Positions 18,522 to 27,102 of a stretch of DNA of 64,000 nucleotides are shown here, piece after piece. Origin of the DNA: Stieleria mannarensis (GTDB taxonomy: Bacteria; Planctomycetota; Planctomycetia; Pirellulales; Pirellulaceae); NCBI RefSeq assembly GCF_014154935.1, contig NZ_JACEHH010000006.1, forward strand, positions 172,420 to 236,419. Reading direction: 5' to 3'. The notes beneath the pieces are model-generated. The model saw only the letters and a list, made by a program, of their open reading frames with translations, searched no databases and was not told the origin of the DNA. Position numbers and translations under genes: made by a program. Each line of letters opens with the position of its first letter. Position 1 is the first letter of the stretch.

Positions 18522-18560
18522 GTTGGTGTCTCGCCTTTAGGCGACTGCCCCCTCGCTGCC
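18522..18560. repeat. Dispersed GCCTTTAGGCGA repeat, copy 1
   Basis: The block gttggtgtctcgcctttagg, then cgactgccccctcgctgcc, recurs in slightly different form at 56060-56098 and 56140-56178. The core gcctttaggc is palindromic. Confidence 0.65.
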
Positions 18561-18762
18561 TTCACTCGTTCCCGGGCTCCGCCTCTCCAGGGGCACAAGG
18601 CCGCGTGTGGCGGGAGCCACACCGAAAGTGCGTTCCAAGGCGGGGAACGTGAAATAAATTGCTGACCAATTCCCTACCATTGCGAGCAAGACAATGTTGC
18701 CAGACAAAGTTTTTTAGACTCGTTTCATTGCAAGACGATATTGATGATTCTGGCTCCCCTCG

Positions 18763-18808
18763 CCCCCAGAAAACCTGGCGAGCTTCAGCGAGTCAGGTTT
18801 TCTGGGGG
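18763..18808. repeat. Perfect 15-bp inverted repeat
   Basis: The arms cccccagaaaacctg (18763-18777) and caggttttctggggg (18794-18808) are separated by 16 bases and flanked by pyrimidine-rich and purine-rich sequence. A transcript would form a strong hairpin. It lies downstream of the RegB-like gene but has no T-run. Confidence 0.75.
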
Positions 18809-18990
18809 AGAGGGGCCGGGGGTGAGGGGGATTCCCAGGCGTCGACGAAGTTTGGGAGCGTGGCAGATCTGACGCAGAGATTCCACACCGAAGTGAAGTG
18901 AGCCGGCAACAATTGCATCACAGAGTCGAAGGGGATTTGGTGGAACAATCAATGTGCAGCGAATAGATGACGAGCCCCTCACCCCCAGCC

Positions 18991-19065
18991 CCTCTCCCCA
19001 AAACAGATCGCGGTCAACGTCACTCTGTGCTCACTATTTTTCGCGCGATCTGTTTTTGGGAGAGG
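18991..19065. repeat. 22-bp inverted repeat
   Basis: The arms at 18991-19012 and 19044-19065 match at 21 of 22 positions (cctctccccaaaacagatcg plus cg, and its complement). The structure is similar to the one at 18763-18808 but the sequence differs. Confidence 0.75.
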
Positions 19066-19155
19066 GGAGCTATTTGGGAGAGGGAACGCACCGTAATGAA
19101 GCAGCAATTAATTTCACGTTCCGAGCCTTGGAACGAGGAAGGAACTGCTGCGAGA

Positions 19156-19181
19156 CGAAAGCCTTGGCGGCTTCCGCTACG
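19156..19181. repeat. Distant copy of the 33-bp unit core
   Basis: The sequence cgaaagccttggcggcttcc followed by gctacg is identical to the inverted copy at 9319-9343, 10 kb away. Confidence 0.8.
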
Positions 19182-19229
19182 GGTTTAGGGACAAAGCCTA
19201 GCGCCGCGGGCTGGTGAATCAACAGGCCC

Positions 19230-20531
19230 TCACAACGCCGCCATCACCTGATCCGCCGCGTCGATGGTTTCGTCGATCAAGGCTTCGGTGTGCAGGTTGC
19301 TGAAGAACAACGCTTCGAATTGGCTGCACGGCATGTAGATGCCTTTTTCGATCAGCCCCCAGAAGTAACGTCCAAAGGCTTCCCGATCACTGCGATCCGC
19401 TTCGGGCCAATTGGTCACCGGGCGGGCGTTGAAAAACAGCGTCAACATGCTGCCGACGTGTTGGACCTGGTGGGGCAGCCCATGCTTGGCGGCGGCGGCG
19501 TGCAATCCGTCGGCCAAGCGATCTCCCATGCGATCGAGTTGTTCGTAGGGCGGATCGTCGGCCAACTGCTCCAGCGTCGCGCTGCCCGCGGCGACCGCGA
19601 CCGGGTTCCCGCTCAGCGTTCCCGCCTGAAAGACTTTCCCCGCCGGCAAGACGTTGTCCATGATGTCCGCGCGGCCGCCATAGGCTCCCAGCGGCATCCC
19701 GCCGCCAACGACTTTGCCAAGGGTGGTCATGTCGGGCACGACACCGAACCGCTCCTGGGCACCGCCATAGGCCAACCGGAAACCGGTCATCACTTCGTCA
19801 AAGATCAAAATCGAATGATCCGAAAGTGTTTCCTGGCGAAGTGTTTCCAGGAACTCCATCGTCGGCGGAACACAGCCCATGTTGCCGACGACCGGTTCCA
19901 GGATCACCGCGGCGATCTCGCCAGAGTACTTGGCAAACGCGTTTTTCACTCCCGCGCAATCGTTGTACTCCAGCACGATCGTGTCTTGGCCGGCCCCGGG
20001 GGTGACACCGGGCGAATCGGGAACGCCCAGCGTCGCCGCGGCGCTGCCGGCGGCGACCAACAGACTGTCGACGTGGCCGTGGTAGTTGCCCGCGAACTTG
20101 ATGACTTTGTGTCGCCCGGTCGCCCCGCGTGCCACGCGAATCGCACTCATCGTCGCCTCGGTCCCGCTGTTGACCAGCCGGACTTTTTCAACACTCGGCA
20201 CCGCGTCAATGATCTGCTGAGCCAACCGCGATTCGGCCTCGGTCGGCGCGCCGTAACTGGTCCCCTTGGCGACCGCCTTTTGAATCGCGTCGATCACCGC
20301 CGGCGGGCGGTGCCCCAGAATCATCGGCCCCCAGGATCCGATGTAGTCGATGTAGCGTTTTCCATCGATGTCAAACAGATAGGGACCATCGGCATGGTCG
20401 ATGAACAACGGCGTGCCGCCGACGGCGCCGAACGCGCGAGCGGGACTGTTCACACCGCCGGGCATGAGTTTGCGGGCTCGTTCAAACGCGGCGACGCTTT
20501 TTTCGCCGGCAAATCGACGGGGCTCGGTCAT
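19230..20531 (-). CDS. hemL: Glutamate-1-semialdehyde 2,1-aminomutase
   Basis: The ATG at 20531 (MTEPRRFAGEK) gives 433 residues, the normal length; an upstream extension to 20609 is unlikely. Signature segments are LMPGGVNSPARAF, IDYIGSWGPMILGH, VNSGTEATMSAIR, KFAGNYHGHVD, FDEVMTGFR, and TTLGKVVGGGMPLGAYGG containing the PLP-binding Lys. The enzyme isomerises glutamate-1-semialdehyde to 5-aminolevulinate in the C5 pathway of tetrapyrrole synthesis. hemA and other haem genes are not adjacent. Confidence 0.97.
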   Translation of the reverse strand: MTEPRRFAGEKSVAAFERARKLMPGGVNSPARAFGAVGGTPLFIDHADGPYLFDIDGKRYIDYIGSWGPMILGHRPPAVIDAIQKAVAKGTSYGAPTEAESRLAQQIIDAVPSVEKVRLVNSGTEATMSAIRVARGATGRHKVIKFAGNYHGHVDSLLVAAGSAAATLGVPDSPGVTPGAGQDTIVLEYNDCAGVKNAFAKYSGEIAAVILEPVVGNMGCVPPTMEFLETLRQETLSDHSILIFDEVMTGFRLAYGGAQERFGVVPDMTTLGKVVGGGMPLGAYGGRADIMDNVLPAGKVFQAGTLSGNPVAVAAGSATLEQLADDPPYEQLDRMGDRLADGLHAAAAKHGLPHQVQHVGSMLTLFFNARPVTNWPEADRSDREAFGRYFWGLIEKGIYMPCSQFEALFFSNLHTEALIDETIDAADQVMAAL

Positions 20532-20688
20532 AGCTGAAAATGGTCCTGTTTCGGGGAAGGAAAGAGACGCCATTGTCAGCCAATCCGAGACCGGGCGAAA
20601 CCCTGCCAAACTTCGACGAAAAGTCTTGCCTCCGCCGCTCCGGTCAAACGTCCAGCGGTAGGATGAAGGCGGAAAAGATCGAAGCGAT

Positions 20689-20779
20689 GGGTAAGAAAAT
20701 TTTGGAGGTAGGAAAATGAGCGATTAACTCTCCCCCCCGCGCTCTCCACAATCTTCCTACCTCCAAAATTTTCTTACCC
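20689..20779. repeat. 91-bp palindromic element, copy 1
   Basis: The left arm 20689-20717 (gggtaagaaaattttggagg plus taggaaaat) pairs with the right arm 20751-20779 at 28 of 29 positions; 33 bases lie between. A second copy with the same arms is at 40772-40858. This copy lies between the start of hemL (minus) and the mtfA-like gene (plus), so it is not a terminator between convergent genes. Confidence 0.85.
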
Positions 20780-20799
20780 TCACCCGTCACAGCAACCCG

Positions 20800-21798
20800 A
20801 TGCTCGAAACCGCACGATCCGATCGCTCCAACCGGCGTCTGGCACTCGTCATCTCGGTCCTGATCGGCGGCGCGTCACTGCTGTTGTCGCTGAAATCACC
20901 GCTCGGATTGATCGGGCTGCCGTTGGCGCCGCTGGCGTATTGGTGGTGGCGGCGCAGAACCGTGCGTCGGCTGCGGGTGATGGCCGAGCCTTTTCCCGCG
21001 GAACTAGAAACCGCGCTCGTCCACGACGTCGCCTACTACCGTGCCCTGGACGATGCCGGACGGGAACGGTTTCGCAATCTGGTGAAAATCTTTCTGGACG
21101 AAACCCCGATCACGGGCATCCGCACCGACGTCGATGACACCACGCGCGCCCTGGTCGCCGCCAGTGCGATCATCCCGGTGTTCGGATTCGATGATTGGGA
21201 ATACGCGGGACTAGGCGAAGTGCTGATCTATCCGAGTGCGTTCGGCGACGATTACAGCACCTCGGGGGAACACGACGACGTCGACCGGCGGACGTTGGGC
21301 ATGATCGGCGTGGGCCATTTGAGCGGCGTGATGATTTTGTCCAAACCCGATCTGATAGCGGGATTTAGAAACCCCGACGACAAACGCAACGTCGGCATCC
21401 ACGAATTTGCACACCTGGTCGACAAGGCCGACGGCAGCGTCGATGGGCTGCCGCCGGGAGCGAGCCTGGCGACCATCGGCCCCTGGATTCAGTGGATCGG
21501 CGAAGAGCTGAAGAACAAACCCGAGGGCCGACACCACATCGATCAATACGCCTACACCAATGAAGCAGAGTACTTCGCGGTCCTCTCGGAGTACTTCTTT
21601 GAGGCCCCCGAGGTGCTGCAGTCCAAGGCGCCGAAGATCTATGAGATGATGCAACAGATGTATCGTCAAAACACACGCAGCTTTCTGGCCGGTGTCACGC
21701 GGCGGCCCAAGCGGGTGAGGCGGAATGCCAAGTGCCCTTGTGGCAGCGGCAAAAAGTACAAACACTGCTGCCGGCGGAAACGAATGTCACGACCCTAG
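20800..21798 (+). CDS. mtfA: MtfA-type zinc metallopeptidase (M90) with C-terminal SEC-C motif
   Basis: 332 residues from an ATG 21 bases after the palindromic element. Two hydrophobic stretches at about 14-30 and 35-50 suggest an N-terminal membrane anchor, unlike soluble E. coli MtfA. The M90 core is present: VLIYPSAF, then GIHEFAHLVDKADG with HEFAH at residues 201-205, and EYFAVLSEYFFEAP. The C-terminus is a SEC-C zinc motif (KCPCGSGKKYKHCC, from Cys312 to Cys324). In E. coli MtfA is linked to Mlc and glucose-PTS regulation; that role should not be assumed here. Confidence 0.92.
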   Translation: MLETARSDRSNRRLALVISVLIGGASLLLSLKSPLGLIGLPLAPLAYWWWRRRTVRRLRVMAEPFPAELETALVHDVAYYRALDDAGRERFRNLVKIFLDETPITGIRTDVDDTTRALVAASAIIPVFGFDDWEYAGLGEVLIYPSAFGDDYSTSGEHDDVDRRTLGMIGVGHLSGVMILSKPDLIAGFRNPDDKRNVGIHEFAHLVDKADGSVDGLPPGASLATIGPWIQWIGEELKNKPEGRHHIDQYAYTNEAEYFAVLSEYFFEAPEVLQSKAPKIYEMMQQMYRQNTRSFLAGVTRRPKRVRRNAKCPCGSGKKYKHCCRRKRMSRP

Positions 21799-21825
21799 TT
21801 CCCTTTCTTTACCGACCTGCACGCA

Positions 21826-22875
21826 ATGTTTTTTGCCAGCGACAATTGGGCCGGCGCGGCCGACGAAATCGCCGCCTCCTTGCAACGCCACTCCGAAGGC
21901 TTCTCGCCCGCCTACGGGGCCAGCGACCTGGACCGACAACTCGAACAGCGGTTCAATGAATTGTTCGAACGTGAAGTCGCCGTCTTTTTCGTAGGTACCG
22001 GAACGGCGGCGAACTCACTGGCGCTCTCGGCCGTTAATCGCCCCGGCGGATTTGTCCTCTGTCATCGCGAAGCCCACTTGATCGAAGACGAATGCGGGGC
22101 GCCAGAATTCTTTACCTCCGGCGCACGGCTGGCCCCGATCGATGGCCCCTTGGGAAAAATCGATCCCGCCGCGCTGCGTCGTGGGTTGGAACGCTTTGAT
22201 CCCGAATTCGTCCACCACGGCCAACCGATGGCCGTCAGCATGACACAAGCGACCGAGGTCGGGACGGTCTACAGCAACGCCGAAGTCCAGGCGATCGCCG
22301 AACACACCCATGCCTTCGGATTGCCGCTGCACATGGATGGGGCGCGATTTGCCAACGCCATGGTTCGGCTGGCATCGACGCCGGCCGAAATGACCTGGAA
22401 AAGCGGTGTCGACGTGCTGTCGTTCGGGGCGACCAAGAATGGTTGCTGGTGTGCCGAAGCGCTCGTCTTTTTTGATCCCGCCAGGGCCAAACAACTGCCG
22501 TTCATTCGGAAACGCGCCGCGCAGCTGTTTTCCAAAACGCGCTTCATCGCGGCTCAATTCCACGCCTACCTGGACGACGACCTTTGGATTCGGCTGGCAA
22601 GGCACGCCAATGCGATGGCCGATCGATTGGCAGAGGGACTGGCGAATTCGCCACACGTTTCGGTCGCCTGGCCATGCCAGTCCAACGAACTGTTCGTCAC
22701 GATGCCCAAAGACGCCGCCGAGCGGCTAAAACAACAGGGGGCACGGTTCTATCCCTGGCCGGTCCCCGAGGAATTCGAATCCAAGCTGGAATCCGGCCAG
22801 GGGTTGTACCGACTGGTGACCTCGTTTGCGACCACGACCGATCATGTCGACCAGTTCGTCGCGTTGGTCGGGTGA
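21826..22875 (+). CDS. ltaE: Low-specificity L-threonine aldolase-type PLP enzyme
   Basis: 349 residues. Family features are ASDNWAGA at the start, GTGTAANSLAL (residues 58-67), HREAHLIEDECGAPEF, the LHMDGARFANA segment (Asp171, contact to the pyridine nitrogen) and SFGATKNGCWCAEA with Lys204 as the PLP Schiff-base lysine. The usual TRTELVT-like motif is replaced by QATEVGTVY. The reaction is the reversible retro-aldol cleavage of threonine or allo-threonine to glycine and acetaldehyde. Start 27 bases after the mtfA gene, so probably co-transcribed. Confidence 0.92.
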   Translation: MFFASDNWAGAADEIAASLQRHSEGFSPAYGASDLDRQLEQRFNELFEREVAVFFVGTGTAANSLALSAVNRPGGFVLCHREAHLIEDECGAPEFFTSGARLAPIDGPLGKIDPAALRRGLERFDPEFVHHGQPMAVSMTQATEVGTVYSNAEVQAIAEHTHAFGLPLHMDGARFANAMVRLASTPAEMTWKSGVDVLSFGATKNGCWCAEALVFFDPARAKQLPFIRKRAAQLFSKTRFIAAQFHAYLDDDLWIRLARHANAMADRLAEGLANSPHVSVAWPCQSNELFVTMPKDAAERLKQQGARFYPWPVPEEFESKLESGQGLYRLVTSFATTTDHVDQFVALVG

Positions 22876-23231
22876 CCGACGGCGTCAGGCGGCAAAACAA
22901 TCACCAGAAATGCCAGCGGGAAGCGTTACGGCCTGTTGATTTAGTCGAAATGAAACAGCTAACGATTAGCCGATGGGCGTTAGCCCCGGTTTTGCGGCGG
23001 CGAGAACCGCGGCTAGCGCCGTGCGGCTGATTAGATCAACAGGCCGGTAAGCGAGCGGCCCGTGGAACCCCGTTCGAGCGCGCAGACCAGCAAAACGATA
23101 GGGGCAAAACGATAGGGAGGCAGAATGATACGGGGCAGAATGACGGAGAGGGCAGCCGGCGCTCCCAACTCCCAACTCCCAACTCCCAACTCCCAACTCC
23201 CAACTCCCAACTCCCAACTCCCAACTCCCAA
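22876..23231. other. Convergent intergenic region with repeats
   Basis: This spacer lies between two convergent genes. It includes a fragment of a common planctomycete-type spacer sequence (22938-23040, gcgttagccccggttttgcg and ccgcggctagcg), a purine-rich stretch with gataggggcaaaacgatagg, and the heptamer array at 23162-23231. No gene seen. Confidence 0.6.
23162..23231. repeat. Ten tandem ctcccaa heptamers
   Basis: Ten perfect 7-base units run from 23162 to 23231 and abut the stop codon (TAG on the minus strand, 23232-23234) of the DUF1111 gene. One more degenerate unit (ctaactc) overlaps the end of the coding sequence. Confidence 0.95.
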
Positions 23232-25043
23232 CTAACTCCCCGGCTGAGGCGCATTCGGCGGCGCGACCAACGTCTTCAGGAACTCGATCACCGCCTGCCG
23301 ATCTTCCAGCGACAGCGTCAAGAACCGATCCCGCGTGCCTTTGGATTCCCCGTCGTGCATGGTGATCGCTTCGAGCAGGGTTTCGGCGCGACCGTCGTGC
23401 ATGTAGGGGGCCGAATCACGCACGCCCCACAACGGCGGTGTCCTCCATTCCTGGGTGAAGTACGTCGGTTCCAGGTGCAAGCGGGTGTAATCGGTCCGGG
23501 TCTGACGAATGTTGTGAGTCGTCGTCGTCGTGTTCTCGGTGGTGTAGGAATCGCGTCCCGAAGCGGTCCGTTCTCGATTCGCGCGATTCACTCGGTTTTC
23601 GACCAACTGACTGTCGGTCTTAGTCGTTTGCCACGACTTGGATTGACTCTCGGCGTTGACGAATCGCAGTGTCATCGGCGGCACGGGGGCGGCTTCGAAG
23701 CGATATTCATAGCGTGAGACCATGACGCTGGGGCGAGTGGGGATCGCGGACTTGGACGTCGCCGTATTGACGCTGGAGGACTGTCCGGCAATGGTGGACG
23801 TCGCCCCAGGCTCCATCGAATACTTACCGCCGTAATACGCGGTTCCCATGACGGTGTCATCGACCATCGTGCGGGACACGGACGTTTCGGAATCGACGGC
23901 AAAATCCATCCGCGTCACCGGCGTCGCACGCACGATGTAGGGGTCCGCCGGGTTGAGGTCGTAGGAGTTCGGCCCCATGTCGTGAAGCAGCAAGTCGCTG
24001 TAGATGCCCGCCGCCGGACCAAGGGTGGGGCGATGACAGACGGCACAGCCGACCGAGGCAAAGAGTTGTTCGCCGCGTGCGGCCATCATGCGTCGATCGG
24101 AGTCTTGGGGAATCTCTCGCGTCGGTGCCGGCAACCCGGCGACGAAGGCGGCGATCGCTTTGATCTGCGAGTCAGAGATATCGAAGGTCGGGTTACGATA
24201 CGCCGGCGCCATTGGGTCGGCGGGTTGGTTGATCCGGCGCGTTTCCAGGCCGACTTCGGCCGCACAGGCCTGGTCGCAAAAATCCAACAGCGTTTCCACG
24301 TTCCCGCGCCAGCCGAACCGGCCGATGCCGCCGCTGGCCAACGTCGAAAGCCGGCCGCTGATTTCCGGGTGTTTGGTCTGCTCTCGTTCGACCGCACGCA
24401 GCTGTTTGACCGTGACTTGATCGATCAGCCCGGCACCGAACAGCGGCGTGGTGTTTCGCTGGAACATGCGGGCGCGGATGGTCGTTTGGTAGTTGCCGTC
24501 GGTCGACGAGTACAAGATCGGGGTCGCGTTGGCCAGTCGGACTTCGGCGGCATTGACCGAACCGCCGTTATCGCTGAACAGGGCGGGGATTTTTTGCATG
24601 AAAGCGTCGCGCGAGGCGGCGAAGGCCGACGTGCCGCCGTGATGTGCCAGCGAGAGCGAATTGACGATTCCCGCGCGGGGATCGATGAAGCCCGGGTGGA
24701 AACCGCGGATCGCTTGGCGGACGACGTCGGGGTTGATCGGGCCGCCGGAGACGTGCATCGATTCGATGCTGATCGATTTGGCGTTGAATTCGGCTTCACC
24801 GGCGCCCCCGATGCCGCCCTGGCGGTGACAGACCGCACAGGATTGGCCGTTGAACAGCGGTCCCAGTCCGTCGTTGCCCATCAACGCCGGGTTCTGCGGC
24901 GACCAGCTCTTTTCAAACAGCTGCCGCCCGGCCGCGATCGCATCCGGCGACACCGCCGATACCGACTGCCCGACCAGCGAAACAGCGCCGGCGATCAAGA
25001 TCAAGACACCGACACATCGTGAACCCATTCGTTGTTGCAACAT
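23232..25043 (-). CDS. Di-haem oxidoreductase, putative peroxidase (DUF1111 family)
   Basis: 603 residues with a signal peptide ([20 protein letters not shown]). Two haem c motifs are visible: SCAVCH (Cys69, Cys72, His73) and GCAVCH (around residue 333). The C-terminal [32 protein letters not shown] is characteristic of DUF1111/MauG-like di-haem enzymes. A Ser/Thr/Gln-rich insertion of about 120 residues (about 405-525) interrupts the C-terminal part. It is expected in the periplasm or equivalent compartment as an electron-transfer or peroxidase enzyme; the substrate is unknown. Confidence 0.9.
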   Translation of the reverse strand: MLQQRMGSRCVGVLILIAGAVSLVGQSVSAVSPDAIAAGRQLFEKSWSPQNPALMGNDGLGPLFNGQSCAVCHRQGGIGGAGEAEFNAKSISIESMHVSGGPINPDVVRQAIRGFHPGFIDPRAGIVNSLSLAHHGGTSAFAASRDAFMQKIPALFSDNGGSVNAAEVRLANATPILYSSTDGNYQTTIRARMFQRNTTPLFGAGLIDQVTVKQLRAVEREQTKHPEISGRLSTLASGGIGRFGWRGNVETLLDFCDQACAAEVGLETRRINQPADPMAPAYRNPTFDISDSQIKAIAAFVAGLPAPTREIPQDSDRRMMAARGEQLFASVGCAVCHRPTLGPAAGIYSDLLLHDMGPNSYDLNPADPYIVRATPVTRMDFAVDSETSVSRTMVDDTVMGTAYYGGKYSMEPGATSTIAGQSSSVNTATSKSAIPTRPSVMVSRYEYRFEAAPVPPMTLRFVNAESQSKSWQTTKTDSQLVENRVNRANRERTASGRDSYTTENTTTTTHNIRQTRTDYTRLHLEPTYFTQEWRTPPLWGVRDSAPYMHDGRAETLLEAITMHDGESKGTRDRFLTLSLEDRQAVIEFLKTLVAPPNAPQPGS

Positions 25044-25106
25044 CGTTGCCCCCGCCAGAAAAGAAAAGTAGATCCCTCGCCACGAAACGTTTCGCGCACC
25101 GTCGCC

Positions 25107-26864
25107 CTACCGGCCGTCCCACCACCAATGATTCACCGCCACCGGTTGTCGTTTGGCCAAAGACGTTTGGGCCTGGAGTGTCGGGTAGGTCGTGATGGTT
25201 GACTTGACGGTCGCGTCGGTCGCCACCGACACGCCGCCGCTGGCCAACAGCACATGATGTCGCTGGCTGCCTTTGCGAACCGTGTGCATCGTCGCAATTG
25301 ATTCGACCTGTTTGGGTGCCGGCAGATTCCAATCCCGCGCGTCGTCTTCGGATGCCAGCGCCAATGCCAGATCGCGATGCGCAGTCTCGGCCCCGAACCG
25401 GTCGATCAAGTGAGAAACCGCCGCGAGACGGTAAAGCGATTCGAGCGCGCCATAGATCGGGTACTGGTCACGGATGCGCGCCCAGTTTCGGTTGAACCCG
25501 GCGACGAACTGCGCGCTGCGCGGATCGCCGGTGACATCTCCCCGTCCACCGTCGGCCAATGCCCGTTGGTTTTCACCACTCAACCGAACGGCGTTGCCGG
25601 CAATCTCGAAAACACGTCGTTCGCCGTCGCAGCGGACCGATTGACGGTGAGCCGTGAACCACAATCGCAACAGCAACCCGTTGGGCGGGCCTTGGTCGAT
25701 GAAGTCATCAACCACATCCAGGTAATTGGCGACGCCTTCGGGCATCGGTTGCTGGCCCAAGGCCAATTGTTTCATGTGTCGATCGGCTTCGACCATCAGC
25801 AACGCGACCGACGTGTCACCGGCGGCGCCGAACACTTCGACGCGTTGCATGCCCAATGCCTGACGCAGCTGTTCCGCCGACTTGCCGATCGGAATCTGGC
25901 CCGAACGAATCTGGTCGGCGACCTGCATCGCCGCTTGCATTCCCGTCGGCGTCGGATCGATCGTGCATCCGAACGGTGTGCCGGCTTGGGTGGCGGCCAG
26001 ACAGCGGGCCAGGAAATCGCTCCGCAAGGTCGCTCGCCCCGACTGGCGATCCACATACCAGCCACGATCCATGTCGATACCGCTGGTCGGTGCCGCCAAA
26101 ACGATGTCGTCATCGGTCAGGATTAAATACTGAACGCGCGAGAGGCCGGCCAGATGCAACAGACTGTCGCCCAGCGGCACGCCGCTCATTCGCCGCGTTG
26201 TGATTTCGTCTCGCAATCGTCGCAACGAAACGCAGCGCATCGGCGACGGGGCACGCCAGTCTCGGGCTTGGGAGTTCAGATCGGCGGCCAACAGTGCATC
26301 CAGGTTGGCGATCGCTCCCTTGGCCAGCGATTGATCCTCACTGGGCAACGGGGCCATTTCAACCGTCCCGGCCGCATCCACGTAGACCCCTTGAGGATAC
26401 GGAGCCATCGTGCTGTTGCCGCCGAGCGCTTCCCAGGTGTCGGGGACGACGGTGGTTTCGATCAGATTCATCAGCGAATCGAAATCGGCAAACGCACCTC
26501 CGCCTTGTGCGTTTGCGTCCCGCACGGCTCCCAGCGAGTTGTCGAGGACGTGTTGGCGATCGGCCGGTGTTTCGATCTGTCGCACCGTGGCGGCGGCGGC
26601 CGACGATTCGCCCGAAAGGGATTGGGCGGTCGCGACCTGGGCCAGCAAACGGTCACGCGCACCGGGCAGGGTCGCCGGGGGCAGCGATTTGGCGACGGCG
26701 AATTCTCCGGCCTTGATTGCTTGATCCGCCGGGGCCGATCCTGCCGAGACTGAATCCGCCGGTGGGGCTGCCCAGCAACCTTGATCAGCGATCGACATGA
26801 ACACGGCAATCGTGATTGCAACGCTGGAAACCGAACTCGCAAGGCGATGGGGTCGACTCATCAC
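25107..26864 (-). CDS. DUF1598 family secreted protein, paralogue 1
   Basis: 585 residues with an N-terminal signal (SVAITIAVFMSIADQGCWA). Residues about 135-340 match the second DUF1598 protein of this window (28005-29402): VDAAGTVEM against VDIDAQGVLKV, LRRLRDEI, LAGLSRVQYLILTDDDIVLAAP against LAGLTSIQYVFYYPETRDIVVAGP, and IDPTPTGMQAAMQ against IDPTQEGLQRMQ. The protein ends WWWDGR. DUF1598 was described from Rhodopirellula and has no known function. The first 130 residues are specific to this copy. Confidence 0.85.
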   Translation of the reverse strand: MMSRPHRLASSVSSVAITIAVFMSIADQGCWAAPPADSVSAGSAPADQAIKAGEFAVAKSLPPATLPGARDRLLAQVATAQSLSGESSAAAATVRQIETPADRQHVLDNSLGAVRDANAQGGGAFADFDSLMNLIETTVVPDTWEALGGNSTMAPYPQGVYVDAAGTVEMAPLPSEDQSLAKGAIANLDALLAADLNSQARDWRAPSPMRCVSLRRLRDEITTRRMSGVPLGDSLLHLAGLSRVQYLILTDDDIVLAAPTSGIDMDRGWYVDRQSGRATLRSDFLARCLAATQAGTPFGCTIDPTPTGMQAAMQVADQIRSGQIPIGKSAEQLRQALGMQRVEVFGAAGDTSVALLMVEADRHMKQLALGQQPMPEGVANYLDVVDDFIDQGPPNGLLLRLWFTAHRQSVRCDGERRVFEIAGNAVRLSGENQRALADGGRGDVTGDPRSAQFVAGFNRNWARIRDQYPIYGALESLYRLAAVSHLIDRFGAETAHRDLALALASEDDARDWNLPAPKQVESIATMHTVRKGSQRHHVLLASGGVSVATDATVKSTITTYPTLQAQTSLAKRQPVAVNHWWWDGR

Positions 26865-27102
26865 GTATTTCCTGACGGGGTTGGTTGTGGTGGCTCCGGA
26901 AACCCGAAGGCTCTCGCCATTGGGCAGATATTAACGTCGCCTTTTTCGGTCTGCAGTTGCCGGGAACTTCCTTCACCACCAGCCCGATATGAAAAAAGCA
27001 TGCCAATGACGGATTTTTCCGAATCGGCCACAAACGCTTGATCTCGCAGCGGACAAGCGTAGCAAAATGCTGCAGCACGCGTGTATTGATTTGCAACATG
27101 CC

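Larger units (their letters stand above)
18518..19229. other. Repeat-filled intergenic region (712 bp)
   Basis: No convincing gene. It holds a copy of the GCCTTTAGGCGA repeat (18522-18560), a perfect inverted repeat at 18763-18808, a second inverted repeat at 18991-19065 and a copy of the 33-bp unit core (19156-19181). Short frames here are repeat-derived. Confidence 0.7.

Noticed and set aside
23162..23231. Possible CRISPR-like array
   Set aside because: The units are contiguous heptamers without spacers, so it is a simple microsatellite.
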